Assembly (NCBI GenBank): GCA_027442615.1 | Contig: DAIBBI010000037.1 | Coordinates: 1-64,000, forward strand | DNA from: JAJZRV01 sp027442615 | Lineage (GTDB): Bacteria > Pseudomonadota > Gammaproteobacteria > Burkholderiales > Ferrovaceae | Length of the DNA: 64,000 nt | Reading direction: 5' to 3' | In this document: piece after piece, positions 23,635-32,663 of the stretch | Layout of the letters: each line of letters begins with the position of its first letter | Position numbering within the stretch: position 1 is the first letter of the stretch | Position numbers and translations under genes: made by a program | Notes under the pieces: generated by a model | Database searches by the model: none | Told to the model about the DNA's origin: nothing | The model's input: the letters and a program-made list of their open reading frames with translations, nothing else

Positions 23635-24915
23635 ATGAGCGCTATTGTTGAAGTCTTTGCCAGAGAGATTCTGGATTCCCGCGGCAACCCCACGGTGGAG
23701 GCCGAGGTGCTGACCGAGTCGGGCACCATGGGGCGGGCAGCCGTGCCCTCCGGTGCTTCCACAGGCACGCGCGAGGCGATTGAATTGCGCGATGGCGACA
23801 AGAGCCGTTATCTGGGCAAGGGCGTCCTGAAGGCGGTTTCCCACGTCAACACCGAAATCTACGAAGCCATCGTGGGACTTGACGTGGCCGAGCAGGCCCT
23901 CATCGATCACACCATGATCGCGCTGGATGGTACGGACAACAAGGCACGCCTGGGCGCCAATGCCATCCTGGCGGTGTCGCTTGCCACCGCCAAGGCGGCG
24001 GCGGAAGAGGCCGGTCTGCCCCTATACCGCTATCTGGGTGGAGCGGCTGCAGTGCAAATGCCCGTGCCCATGATGAACGTCATCAACGGGGGCGCACACG
24101 CCAACAACGGCCTTGACATGCAGGAGTTCATGATTCTGCCCGTGGGTGCGCCGAGCTTTCGCGAAGCCCTGCGTTACGGCGCCGAAGTGTTTCACGCCCT
24201 CAAAAGCCTGATTGACGGCAAGGGCCTTGCCACCACGGTGGGAGACGAAGGGGGCTTTGCCCCGCGCCTGCCCAACAACGAAGCGGCGCTGGGCCTGATC
24301 ATGGAAGCCATCGAGAAGGCGGGTTACCGTCCGGGTGAGCAGATCGCCATCGGACTGGACTGCGCCAGCTCGGAGTTTTACAAGGATGGCCGCTATCGCC
24401 TCGGCGCTGAAAACCGTGTCTTGAACTCGGAGGAGTTTGCCGCGTATCTGGGCGACTGGGTGTCCAAATACCCCATCCTTACCATCGAAGATGGCATGTC
24501 CGAGGCGGACTGGGAAGGCTGGAAAGTGCTGACCGATCGTCTGGGGCGCAAGGTGCAGCTGGTGGGCGATGACATTTTCGTCACCAATGCGCGCATCCTC
24601 AAGGAGGGGATCGAGAGGGGCATCGCCAATTCAATCCTGATCAAGATCAACCAGATCGGCTCGCTCTCCGAAACCTTTGCAGCCATCGAAATGGCCAAGC
24701 GCGCCGGCTACACCAACGTGATATCACACCGTTCAGGCGAAACCGAAGATACCGTCATTGCGGATATTGCGGTCGCCACCAATGCGGGCCAGATCAAGAC
24801 GGGTTCACTGTCCCGCTCGGATCGGCTGGCCAAGTACAACCAACTGTTGCGCATCGAAGAGGAGCTGGGCGCTGTGGCCCAGTACGGAGGGCGCGACGCT
24901 TATTATCAACTCTGA
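23635..24915 (+). CDS. eno: Enolase
   Basis: Enolase interconverts 2-phosphoglycerate and PEP and is also a degradosome partner in many proteobacteria. The 426-residue protein carries SGASTGTREAIELRD, the metal-binding GDDIFVTN and the signature LIKINQIGSLSET, followed by SHRSGETEDT. AAGGATA upstream serves as the ribosome binding site. Enolase next to kdsA is logical, as KdsA uses PEP. Confidence 0.97.
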   Translation: MSAIVEVFAREILDSRGNPTVEAEVLTESGTMGRAAVPSGASTGTREAIELRDGDKSRYLGKGVLKAVSHVNTEIYEAIVGLDVAEQALIDHTMIALDGTDNKARLGANAILAVSLATAKAAAEEAGLPLYRYLGGAAAVQMPVPMMNVINGGAHANNGLDMQEFMILPVGAPSFREALRYGAEVFHALKSLIDGKGLATTVGDEGGFAPRLPNNEAALGLIMEAIEKAGYRPGEQIAIGLDCASSEFYKDGRYRLGAENRVLNSEEFAAYLGDWVSKYPILTIEDGMSEADWEGWKVLTDRLGRKVQLVGDDIFVTNARILKEGIERGIANSILIKINQIGSLSETFAAIEMAKRAGYTNVISHRSGETEDTVIADIAVATNAGQIKTGSLSRSDRLAKYNQLLRIEEELGAVAQYGGRDAYYQL

Positions 24916-24927
24916 TTGAAGGGTGGC

Positions 24928-25233
24928 ATGCTCGAACCCGGACGCTGGCTGCGCTATGCGCTGCTGTTGATGATTGTGATGCTGGGTTATGCCCTCACAC
25001 TGGGCAAGGGGGGGTGGCTGCACATTCGCTCGCTGGACCGGCAGATCGCCGCCCAGAAAGCCGCCAATCAGGAATTGCAAAAGCGCAATGAAGCGCTCTC
25101 GGCAGAGGTTCAGGATCTTCGAAAGGGTTCTGATGCACTGGAAGAGCGCGCCCGGGTTGAGCTTGGCATGGTGCGTCAGGGAGAGACCTATTACCGGCTG
25201 GTGGAGACGCCTCCCAAGACGACCCGGCCTTGA
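24928..25233 (+). CDS. ftsB: FtsB cell division protein
   Basis: The 101-residue single-pass inner membrane protein has a transmembrane segment (about residues 7-25) and a coiled coil (about 35-70) rich in Q, E and K. It matches FtsB, which joins FtsL and FtsQ in the divisome. The ATG at 24928 is preceded by GAAGGG; a TTG at 24916 is also in frame. Position directly after eno is the usual one for ftsB. Confidence 0.9.
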   Translation: MLEPGRWLRYALLLMIVMLGYALTLGKGGWLHIRSLDRQIAAQKAANQELQKRNEALSAEVQDLRKGSDALEERARVELGMVRQGETYYRLVETPPKTTRP

Positions 25234-25249
25234 CGCGCGCCTGACTGTC

Positions 25250-26062
25250 TTACCAGAAAATCCGCCACCAGGGGCGTTCCACCACGGCCTTTCCCTGTCC
25301 CTTGTTGAGATACTTGCTGTTGGGAAAATCCAGCTGCATGACGCGCAGGGTGTCATCCCTCAGGTGCTGTAATCCCATGGCATCGTAACTGCCGTACATG
25401 ATGAACAGCGCTTCTTCCACGGCAGGCGTTCTGGGGTAACTCCTGAGGATTTCCTGAGCCCGGTTGGCGGCAGCAAGATAGGCCTGGCGCCGGTAATAGT
25501 AGCGTGCAGTGGCGATGTCTCCCTTGGCCATGGCATTGACGAGGTAGGACATGCGCACTGTGGCATCGCCCACGTAGCGGCTGTTGGGAAAGCGGGTGAC
25601 GAGTTCCTTGAAGGCGTCGAACGCTTCGCGCGTGGGTTTGATGTCCCGTTGCGCAAGGTCCTGTTCGCTATACATGCCAAACAGCCCCAGGTCGTCATTG
25701 AAGTTGGCGAGGCCCTTCATGTAGTAGGCGTAATCCACGCCCGGGTGATTGGGGTGGGCCTTGATGAAGCGATCGGCCTCGCTGATGGCCGAAGCGGTTT
25801 CGTGCTGCTTGTAATAGGAGTAGATCTGCTCCAGTTGCGCCTGCTGCGAGTAGGCCCCATAGGGGTAGCGCGACTCGAGCGACTCGTACAGCTTGGAAGC
25901 CTGCTCGTAATTGCCGTCATTGAGCGCAGCTTTGGCCTCGGAATGCAGCTTGGCTGCAGACCAGTCCTTGGTGGGGTCGGAGTCGTTCTCAAACGCGCCG
26001 CAGCCGGTGAGGAGGGCCACCAGTAAGAGGGGTACGATTCGCGTTAAACTGAAGTTCGTCAT
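25250..26062 (-). CDS. bamD: BamD outer membrane assembly lipoprotein
   Basis: The 270-residue product has a lipoprotein signal with lipobox LLTGC (about residue 21) and five tetratricopeptide-like repeats in which YEQASKLYESLESRYPYG and similar segments are typical of BamD/ComL. BamD is the essential lipoprotein partner of BamA. An ATG at 26074 is also possible. A minus-strand TATAAT at 26089-26094 would give leaders of about 20 or 8 bases. The start at 26062 overlaps the possible rluD ATG at 26061 in the opposite direction. Confidence 0.93.
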   Translation of the reverse strand: MTNFSLTRIVPLLLVALLTGCGAFENDSDPTKDWSAAKLHSEAKAALNDGNYEQASKLYESLESRYPYGAYSQQAQLEQIYSYYKQHETASAISEADRFIKAHPNHPGVDYAYYMKGLANFNDDLGLFGMYSEQDLAQRDIKPTREAFDAFKELVTRFPNSRYVGDATVRMSYLVNAMAKGDIATARYYYRRQAYLAAANRAQEILRSYPRTPAVEEALFIMYGSYDAMGLQHLRDDTLRVMQLDFPNSKYLNKGQGKAVVERPWWRIFW

Positions 26063-26075
26063 GGCGGAAGTCATT

Positions 26076-27047
26076 ATGCAATCCCCGGATTATACCAGCC
26101 CGGAAGAATCAGACCCGATTGAAACGAGCATGCCGGTGGCATGTGCCGGACTTCGCCTGGACCAGGCGCTGGTGCGCTTGTTTCCTGACTTTTCGCGCAG
26201 TCGCCTGCAGCGTTGGGTTAGGGAAGGGTGCATTTTGCTCGATGGGGTGCCTGCCGTCCCGAAAATGAAGGTGTGGAGCGGAGAGCGGGTGACACTGCAG
26301 ATTCCCGACGATGCGGATTCGGATGAGATCGTTGCCGAGGCCATCGACATTGAGGTGGTGCATGAAGATGCCTCCCTGCTGGTCATCAACAAGCCACCGG
26401 GACTGGTGGTTCACCCGGGTAACGGCAATCGCAGTGGTACGCTGCAAAACGCCCTGCTGCATCGCGACCCCCGCCTGGGGGCCGTGCCCCGCTGCGGCAT
26501 CGTGCACCGTCTGGACAAGGACACCAGCGGGTTGATGGTAGTGGCGCGCACGCTCGCGGCCCATGCCGAGTTGGTGCGCCAACTGCAGGCGCGCACGGTG
26601 CGCCGTCACTACTGGGCTCTGGTGCAGGGACACGTCAAGAGCGACGGTAGCGTGGATGCGCCCATCGGCCGCCATCCCTCCCAGCGCACGCGCATGGCGG
26701 TGGTTTCTGGGGGGCGGCCGGCGGTGACGCATTACACCGTGGTGGAGCGCCTGCCCTGCCATACCCTGGTGGAGTGTCGGCTGGAAACCGGGCGCACGCA
26801 CCAGATCCGTGTCCACATGCAGTACATGGGGTTTCCATTGGCGGCAGACCCGGTATACGGGGGGCGTGTTGCCCGGCTGGATGCGCGTTCCATGGAGGCG
26901 TTGCAGCAGTTTGGTCGCCAGGCCCTGCACGCCTTTCGTCTGGGTCTGGTGCATCCGGAGAGCGGCTTGCCGGTGCACTGGGAAATTTCCATGGCTCCCG
27001 ACATGGCCACGCTGATCGCCGTGCTGCGCGAGGCCCGCCATGAGTGA
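26076..27047 (+). CDS. rluD: RluD-type 23S rRNA pseudouridine synthase
   Basis: The 323-residue protein has an N-terminal S4 RNA-binding domain (about 15-75, RLDQALVRLFPDFSRSRLQRW) and a catalytic domain with the conserved aspartate in HRLDKDTSGL. RluD makes pseudouridines in helix 69 of 23S rRNA. The ATG at 26076 has GGAAG 5 bases upstream; an ATG at 26061 adds five residues. It is divergent from bamD with almost no gap and overlaps pgeF by 8 bases. The rluD-pgeF pair is common. Confidence 0.93.
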   Translation: MQSPDYTSPEESDPIETSMPVACAGLRLDQALVRLFPDFSRSRLQRWVREGCILLDGVPAVPKMKVWSGERVTLQIPDDADSDEIVAEAIDIEVVHEDASLLVINKPPGLVVHPGNGNRSGTLQNALLHRDPRLGAVPRCGIVHRLDKDTSGLMVVARTLAAHAELVRQLQARTVRRHYWALVQGHVKSDGSVDAPIGRHPSQRTRMAVVSGGRPAVTHYTVVERLPCHTLVECRLETGRTHQIRVHMQYMGFPLAADPVYGGRVARLDARSMEALQQFGRQALHAFRLGLVHPESGLPVHWEISMAPDMATLIAVLREARHE

Positions 27048-27801
27048 TGCCGCGCTGGGGTTTGGCGCCCACTGGCCTGCGCCCTCTTGGGTGCGCACCC
27101 TGTCCACCACCCGAACGGGCGGGGTCAGCCAGAACGGCTGGGCCAGCCTCAATCTGGGATCGCGTTGTGGCGATGCCCCGGCGCATGTGGCCGAAAACCG
27201 GCGCCGCGTGCGCGAGGCGCTGGGGGCAACCCCTTGCTGGCTGCACCAGGTGCACGGTACTGCCGTGGTCGAGGCCTGCGTGGGGCCAACCGAAATGGAA
27301 GCCGATGCCAGCGTGTCCCGCGCCTCAGGGGCCGCCTGCGTGGTGCTGACCGCGGATTGCATGCCCCTGTTGTTCTGTCACCAGAGCGAGCGCGTGGTGG
27401 CGGCCGCCCATGCGGGATGGCGGGGCATGGCAGCTGGCGTGATCGAGGCCACGGTGCACGCCATGGCGGTGGATTCCGCCGGCATTCTGGCCTGGCTGGG
27501 ACCCACCATCGGCCCGGAGGCCTTTGAAGTGGGGGACGAGGTGCGCGCAGCCTTTCTCGCTGTCGATCCCGCAGCGGCAGGTGCCTTCCGGCCCGGCGCG
27601 CCGGGAAAGTGGTGGGCCGATCTGTACCATCTGGCGCGCCTGCGCCTGGCGCGCCTGGGTGTAACCCAGGTCCACGGTGGTGGCTTTTGCACGGCGCGCG
27701 AACCGGAAAGGTTTTTTTCGCACCGGCGCGATCGGGGGATCACCGGGCGTATGGGAAATTTCATCTGGATGGTTCAGGATTTTCAGGGTCCGCCCGTATA
27801 A
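27040..27801 (+). CDS. pgeF: PgeF/YfiH-family peptidoglycan editing factor
   Basis: The 253-residue protein belongs to the multicopper-polyphenol-oxidase-like (DUF152/LACC1) family. Likely metal-site residues are in LHQVHG, LTADCMPLL and AAHAGWRGMA. In Escherichia coli YfiH is implicated in removing wrongly incorporated L-serine from peptidoglycan precursors, and LACC1 homologues act on purine nucleosides, so the exact reaction is uncertain. A TATAAT at 27797-27802 overlaps its stop codon and may serve the next gene. Confidence 0.88.
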   Translation: MSDAALGFGAHWPAPSWVRTLSTTRTGGVSQNGWASLNLGSRCGDAPAHVAENRRRVREALGATPCWLHQVHGTAVVEACVGPTEMEADASVSRASGAACVVLTADCMPLLFCHQSERVVAAAHAGWRGMAAGVIEATVHAMAVDSAGILAWLGPTIGPEAFEVGDEVRAAFLAVDPAAAGAFRPGAPGKWWADLYHLARLRLARLGVTQVHGGGFCTAREPERFFSHRRDRGITGRMGNFIWMVQDFQGPPV

Positions 27802-27840
27802 TGCATCCTTGAGTCACTCTTTCAGGCGCACTACACCTTC

Positions 27841-28617
27841 ATGTCACCGTTGATTGCCACGATCATCGCCGGGGCCGCAGCCGGAACGCTGTCGATGATT
27901 TGCGCCGCGTTGGTGGTGTTTACGGCCCGCCCGGCCTGGGTCCCCCTGCTGGTCAGTTATGCCATCGGGGCGCTTCTGGGTGCCGTTTTCCTTGAAATCC
28001 TGCCCCATGCCTTTGCCCTGGCCGCAAGCCCCGAGACGGTCTCTGCCACGGTGTTGGCGGGCATTCTGGGGTTTTTCCTGCTGGAAAAACTCGTCCTCTG
28101 GCGTCATGTGCACGTCCACGACCTGGACGAGGTGCCCCATGGAGATCATGGCCATGAGGGCCACCAGGGCCGTACCGGCGCCATGGTGGTGGTGGGCGAT
28201 TCGGTGCACAACTTCGTGGACGGCATCATCATTGCGGCTGCCTTCGTCACGGATACCCAACTCGGTATCGTCACCTCCATGGCCATCATTGCCCACGAAA
28301 TTCCCCAGGAGGCAGGTGACGTGCTGGTGCTGCTGCATTCCGGCCTCTCGCGCGGCCGTGCCCTGGCCTTCAACCTCTTTTCCAGCGTCGCCACCCTGGT
28401 GGGCGGGGTCATGGCCTATGTGGCGCTGCAGTCCCTGCAGCACTACGTGCCCTATCTGCTGGCACTCGCCGCAGCCAGCATGATTTATGTGGCCGTGGCA
28501 GACCTCATCCCAGGGCTGCACCGTCGCGTGGATTTCAAGGCTTCGGCCTGGCAGGTGTCCCTCATTGCCCTGGGTGTGGCGTCGATCCACTGGGCTCATG
28601 TGCTGATCATGGAATGA
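27841..28617 (+). CDS. ZIP family divalent metal transporter
   Basis: The 258-residue membrane protein has about eight helices and the ZIP metal-binding motifs HNFVDGIII and HEIPQEAGD in the central helices. A histidine-rich cytoplasmic loop (HVHVHDLDEVPHGDHGHEGH, about residues 83-102) precedes them. The family imports zinc or other divalent cations. The substrate is not determined. A TATAAT 39 bases upstream of the start and a gap to pgeF suggest an independent promoter, but the -35 is weak. Confidence 0.88.
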   Translation: MSPLIATIIAGAAAGTLSMICAALVVFTARPAWVPLLVSYAIGALLGAVFLEILPHAFALAASPETVSATVLAGILGFFLLEKLVLWRHVHVHDLDEVPHGDHGHEGHQGRTGAMVVVGDSVHNFVDGIIIAAAFVTDTQLGIVTSMAIIAHEIPQEAGDVLVLLHSGLSRGRALAFNLFSSVATLVGGVMAYVALQSLQHYVPYLLALAAASMIYVAVADLIPGLHRRVDFKASAWQVSLIALGVASIHWAHVLIME

Positions 28618-28630
28618 CTGGGGAGATGGG

Positions 28631-30388
28631 ATGGAAACACCGCAACACGGTACACCGCAACTGCAGCCCCTGCTCGAAACGCTGGGCCAGGCCAATCACG
28701 CCTTGATGGAAGAGTTCGGGGCGCGGCTTGCGGGGTTCAGGCCGGACGAGTACCAGAATTTTCTGCGCGAACTCTCACAGGCCGTGGCCAAGGACACGCC
28801 TCGCTGGCAGGCGCTGCAAACCCGGTATTACGAAAACCAGGCCGCCCTCTGGATGAACATGTTGAGCCGCGCTGCGGGGCAGAACCCGCCCATAGCCACG
28901 CCAGAAGCGGCTGCCGCGGCGCTGACTGACCGGCGTTTCAGCGCGCCGGAGTGGAGCGAGAATCCCCTCTATGATTACCTGCGCCAGTCCTACCTGCTGA
29001 CCGCCCGCTGGTTGCAGGAAGCGGTGGGCTCCCTGCAGATGGATCCGGTGACCCAACAGCGCATGGATTTTTTTCTGCGCCAGTACATCGATGCCATGGC
29101 GCCTTCCAACTTCCCGGCCACCAATCCCGAGGTCCTGAAAAAAGCCATTGAATCCGGCGGGGAAAGCCTCAAGGCCGGACTGCAAAACCTGCTCACGGAC
29201 ATGGAAAAGGGGCGCATATCCATGACCGACGAATCGGTGTTTGAAGTGGGGCGCAACATTGCCATAACACCGGGCGCCGTGGTCTTTGAAAACGAACTGT
29301 TCCAGCTGTTGCAGTACGCGCCCACCACGCCCGAAGTCGCCTCGCGTCCCTTGCTGATGGTGCCCCCCTGCATCAACAAGTTCTACATCATGGATCTCGA
29401 GCCTTCCAACTCGCTGGTCAAATACGCCGTCGACCGGGGGCATACCGTATTTCTGGTGTCCTGGCGCAACATCGACGAGTCGCTGAGGAACGTGACCTGG
29501 GACGACTACATCGAGCAGGGTGTGGCCACTGCCGTTCGCGTGACCCGTGCCATTGCGGGCACTGAAAAGATCGACGCCCTGGGCTTCTGCGTGGGAGGGG
29601 CATTGCTATCCTGTGCACTGGCTGTCTACGCGGTGAGCGAGCCCCTGCCGGTGGCCTCGCTCACGCTGATGGCAACTTTGCTGGATTACTCCGACGTGGG
29701 AGAGATCGGGGTTTACATCGATCGGGCATTCGTTGAGATGCGCGAAAAACAGCTGGAACATGGTGGGGTCGTGCCGGGGCAGGAACTGGCGGTGGCGTTT
29801 TCCAGCCTGCGCGCCAACGACCTGATCTGGCCTTACGTGGTCAACAACTACCTCAAGGGCGAGAAGCCGCCCGCCTTTGACCTGCTGTACTGGAACGGGG
29901 ACGGCACCAACCTGCCCGGACCCATGTTTGCCTGGTACCTTCGCCATCTCTACCTGCAAAACGAACTCTGCCAGCGCGATGCCCTGACCGTGCTGGGCCG
30001 GCCCGTGGACCTTTCGCGCATCGACCTGCCGACTTACATTTTTGGCGCACGCGAGGACCATATCGTGCCGTGGAAATCGGCATTCCAGGCCACCCGGCTC
30101 CTGTCCGGCCCGCGAGAGTTTGTATTGGGAGCAAGCGGCCACATTGCGGGTTCCATCAATCCTGCATCCAAGAACAAGCGCAATTTCTGGACCGGTGGCA
30201 ATCTGGGCGGTACGGCAGAGTCCTGGATGGAGAGCGCCACCAAAGTACCCGGCAGCTGGTGGGTGCATTGGGGGGATTGGATGGATCGCCTCAATCCTGA
30301 GCATATACCGGCGCCCCAACATCCGGGGAACGCGCAGTATCCCCCCATCGAACCGGCGCCGGGGCGGTACGTTCAGGCCCGTTGTTGA
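28631..30388 (+). CDS. phaC: Class I polyhydroxyalkanoate synthase
   Basis: PhaC polymerises (R)-3-hydroxyacyl-CoA into PHA granules. The 585-residue protein has the N-terminal domain and an alpha/beta hydrolase core with the lipase-like box GFCVGG carrying the nucleophile cysteine, the aspartate in GAREDHIVPW and the histidine in GASGHIAG. The single-subunit length marks class I. The acetoacetyl-CoA reductase gene follows after 23 bases, and phasin, phaR and thiolase genes lie within the next 5 kb. Confidence 0.95.
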   Translation: METPQHGTPQLQPLLETLGQANHALMEEFGARLAGFRPDEYQNFLRELSQAVAKDTPRWQALQTRYYENQAALWMNMLSRAAGQNPPIATPEAAAAALTDRRFSAPEWSENPLYDYLRQSYLLTARWLQEAVGSLQMDPVTQQRMDFFLRQYIDAMAPSNFPATNPEVLKKAIESGGESLKAGLQNLLTDMEKGRISMTDESVFEVGRNIAITPGAVVFENELFQLLQYAPTTPEVASRPLLMVPPCINKFYIMDLEPSNSLVKYAVDRGHTVFLVSWRNIDESLRNVTWDDYIEQGVATAVRVTRAIAGTEKIDALGFCVGGALLSCALAVYAVSEPLPVASLTLMATLLDYSDVGEIGVYIDRAFVEMREKQLEHGGVVPGQELAVAFSSLRANDLIWPYVVNNYLKGEKPPAFDLLYWNGDGTNLPGPMFAWYLRHLYLQNELCQRDALTVLGRPVDLSRIDLPTYIFGAREDHIVPWKSAFQATRLLSGPREFVLGASGHIAGSINPASKNKRNFWTGGNLGGTAESWMESATKVPGSWWVHWGDWMDRLNPEHIPAPQHPGNAQYPPIEPAPGRYVQARC

Positions 30389-30411
30389 TATAACAAAAAG
30401 GAGGAATGGCA

Positions 30412-31155
30412 ATGCAAAAACGCGTGGTGTTGGTGACGGGAGGCATGGGCGGTCTTGGCGAATCCATTTGCGTCAAGCTGGCCGATCTGGGTTATACCGT
30501 GGTGACCACCTATTCTCCCAGCAACAAGACGGCGAGTACCTGGCTGGATGGCATGCGCGAGCGTGGCTACACGTTCCACGCCTACCCGGTGGACGTGGGC
30601 GATCCGGACGATTGTGCGCGCATGGCGACGAGGGTGGTGGCAGAGGTGGGGCAGGTGGATGTACTGGTCAACAACGCTGGCATTACGCGCGACATGACCT
30701 TCAAAAAAATGACCAGGATCGACTGGGATGCGGTCATCAATACCAATCTGAACAGCGTGTTCAACATGACCAAACCTTTCATGGATGGCATGGTGGATCG
30801 CGGCTGGGGGCGCGTCATCAACGTCTCCTCGGTCAATGGCCAAAAGGGCGCCTTCGGTCAGACCAACTATGCCGCAGCCAAAGCCGGAATGCATGGTTTT
30901 ACCAAATCGCTGGCGCTGGAAGTGGCGCGCAAGGGCGTTACCGTCAACACCATCTCGCCGGGTTACATCGGCACCAAGATGGTGACGGCCATCCCGCAGG
31001 AAATTCTTGAAGCCAAGATCCTGCCGCAAATTCCCGTGGGACGACTGGGTAAGCCCGAGGAAGTGGCCGGGCTGATCGTCTATCTGGCCTCTGACGAAGC
31101 GGCCTTCATTACCGGGGCCAATATTTCCATCAACGGCGGCCAGCACATGTTTTAG
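30412..31155 (+). CDS. phaB: Acetoacetyl-CoA reductase
   Basis: PhaB reduces acetoacetyl-CoA to (R)-3-hydroxybutyryl-CoA with NADPH. The 247-residue short-chain dehydrogenase has GGMGGLGE for cofactor binding, NNAGITRD, and the catalytic S and YxxxK in NVSSVNG and TNYAAAKAG. AAGGAGG is one base from an ATG at 30406 but 7 bases from the one at 30412, so the latter is preferred. It is co-directional with phaC and ends before a strong bidirectional hairpin. Confidence 0.94.
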   Translation: MQKRVVLVTGGMGGLGESICVKLADLGYTVVTTYSPSNKTASTWLDGMRERGYTFHAYPVDVGDPDDCARMATRVVAEVGQVDVLVNNAGITRDMTFKKMTRIDWDAVINTNLNSVFNMTKPFMDGMVDRGWGRVINVSSVNGQKGAFGQTNYAAAKAGMHGFTKSLALEVARKGVTVNTISPGYIGTKMVTAIPQEILEAKILPQIPVGRLGKPEEVAGLIVYLASDEAAFITGANISINGGQHMF

Positions 31156-31157
31156 GC

Positions 31158-31189
31158 AAAAAAAACCCCGCAGGAATCCCTGCGGGGTT
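31158..31189. terminator. Bidirectional terminator between phaB and the phasin gene
   Basis: AACCCCGCAGG (31164-31174) pairs with CCTGCGGGGTT (31179-31189) around a four-base loop. On the minus strand the stem is followed by a run of T residues (complement of the A-run from 31158), making it a strong terminator for the phasin gene. In the plus direction the T tail is short. Confidence 0.9.
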
Positions 31190-31238
31190 GAAGCCTTTAT
31201 CGAAAGGGAACCTTTGCAATAAAGGAGGAGGAGACGTT

Positions 31239-31775
31239 TCAGGCAGCCGGTTTCATGGCTGCAGTGGCGGCATCGACAGTGGCCTTGACGCTGGCATCGG
31301 CAAAACTGGCCATTTGCTTGGCGGTTTTGGTGACCCCGTCGAAGGCGGCCGTGGTTGCGGCGACCGTGGATTTGACTGCGGCGATGGCGACGTCAGCACC
31401 GGCCGGAGCGGCTTTGACCGCTTTGTCGATGTTGCTGGCAATGGACTGGTTCCAGTCGGCGGCTTGTCCTTCGAGCAGCGCAGAAACCTGGGCCTGTGCA
31501 TGGGCGGCCACGTCGTACAGGCTGCGGGAGTAGGCGGTAGCCTTCTCCACTCCCTTGTCGGTCAGCTTGGCGCGCAGATCCAGCAGTTGTTGCGGATCGC
31601 GGGCTTCGGTGAGCGCGCGCAGGGTTTCGCTGACTTCGGCGAAGGAGTCCTTGCCGGCTTCCAGTTGCAGGCCCACAAAGCGTTCTGCGGTGTCCAGGGC
31701 AATCTTGGTCAGTTGCAGTGCCGCATTGACCGCGGATTTGTTAAACTCGGTGACTTGTTCGGGCGTGTTGTACAT
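31239..31775 (-). CDS. phaP: Phasin, PHA granule-associated protein
   Basis: The 178-residue protein is alanine-rich, helical and has no membrane segment, as in the phasin_2 family. NKSAVNAALQLTKIALDTAERFVGLQLEA is split over the N-terminal helices typical of PhaP. Phasins coat PHA granules and set their size and number. AGGAG 7 bases before the ATG at 31775 fixes the start (an in-frame GTG lies 9 bases upstream). A consensus-like promoter (31856-31884) and a strong terminator frame it as a single-gene unit. Confidence 0.9.
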   Translation of the reverse strand: MYNTPEQVTEFNKSAVNAALQLTKIALDTAERFVGLQLEAGKDSFAEVSETLRALTEARDPQQLLDLRAKLTDKGVEKATAYSRSLYDVAAHAQAQVSALLEGQAADWNQSIASNIDKAVKAAPAGADVAIAAVKSTVAATTAAFDGVTKTAKQMASFADASVKATVDAATAAMKPAA

Positions 31776-31855
31776 TTGGCGCACTCCTTACAAAGGGTCG
31801 AAACTCATGGGTTGATCTTTCCCGACGCTATGCATGCTGCGTCGCAACAATTCCC

Positions 31856-31884
31856 ACGATACAGATCCCTGATGGCCTTGTCAA
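31856..31884 (-). promoter_or_regulatory. Promoter of the phasin gene
   Basis: On the minus strand a perfect TTGACA (31879-31884) and TATCGT (31856-31861) are separated by 17 bases. Transcription would begin near 31849, about 74 bases before the phasin ATG. Confidence 0.65.
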
Positions 31885-31894
31885 TCTTTTTTTG

Positions 31895-31929
31895 TGCGAT
31901 GCAATAAAAATAATAATGCGCTGCAATAA
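31895..31929. promoter_or_regulatory. Direct repeat, candidate PhaR operator
   Basis: TGCGATGCAATAA (31895-31907) and TGCGCTGCAATAA (31917-31929) match in 12 of 13 positions and are exactly 22 bases apart, two helical turns. They lie in the AT-rich region between phasin and phaR, just upstream of the phasin -35. PhaR repressors are known to bind TGC/GCA-containing sites near phasin and phaR genes. An additional inverted repeat, TTGTG-N5-CACAA, is at 32007-32021 near the phaR start. Confidence 0.45.
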
Positions 31930-32039
31930 CAAATATAAGCTATTGTTTTGTTAGAATTATATGTTAAATTACCAGTCTTTCAATGGTGCAAATTATAGCC
32001 TGATTGTTGTGTGTCGCACAAATTTTTGAGGTTTTTGCC

Positions 32040-32660
32040 ATGTCAAATCCGGTCCGATTGATCAAAAAATACCCCAACCGCCGTCTCTACGACACGGAAA
32101 CCAGCAGCTACATCACCCTGTCCGAGATCAAACAGCTGGTGCTGGAACATGCAGAGTTTCAGGTGGTGGATGCCAAAACCAATCAGGATTTGACCCGCAG
32201 CATCCTGATGCAAATCATCCTCGACGAGGAATCCGGGGTGGCGCCGCTGTTCACCAGCGACATGTTGTCCCAGATGATTCGCTCCTACGGCAACGCCATG
32301 CAGGGCTTCATGGGCAATTACCTTGAAAAGGGCATGCAGAGTTTTGTGGACATCCAGAAGAAGCTGCAGGATCAGGGTGCTGCCGTAGCCGGTGGCGAGG
32401 CCCCCGCGGTCAATACCGATGTCTGGAAGCAGTTTCTCAATGCGCAGGGCCCCGCCTTGCAGGGGCTGATGGGCAACTACCTGGAACAGAGCACCCAATT
32501 GTTCATGGAAATGCAAAATCAGATGCAAAAGCAGGCCCGCACCATGTTCGGCGGATTCCAGTTTCCCTATGGTGCATCGGTCGCGACACCAGAACCAGAG
32601 CCCGAACCTGAAACCGGGTCCCAGACCCCACCGCCCAAATCGGGCGACCCCCAGGCCTGA
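32040..32660 (+). CDS. phaR: PhaR, PHA synthesis repressor
   Basis: The 206-residue protein has the N-terminal DNA-binding domain of PhaR (VRLIKKYPNRRLYDTETSSY, about 4-65). Two successive similar segments follow, each containing QGxMGNYLE and a methionine/glutamine-rich helix (about residues 83-112 and 137-166), matching the PHB-accumulation domain repeats. The tail is rich in proline and glutamate. PhaR represses phasin and its own gene until it binds nascent PHA. It is divergent from phasin. The ATG at 32040 is preferred over an upstream in-frame ATG at 32004 because it gives the canonical start. Confidence 0.93.
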   Translation: MSNPVRLIKKYPNRRLYDTETSSYITLSEIKQLVLEHAEFQVVDAKTNQDLTRSILMQIILDEESGVAPLFTSDMLSQMIRSYGNAMQGFMGNYLEKGMQSFVDIQKKLQDQGAAVAGGEAPAVNTDVWKQFLNAQGPALQGLMGNYLEQSTQLFMEMQNQMQKQARTMFGGFQFPYGASVATPEPEPEPETGSQTPPPKSGDPQA

Positions 32661-32663
32661 CGC

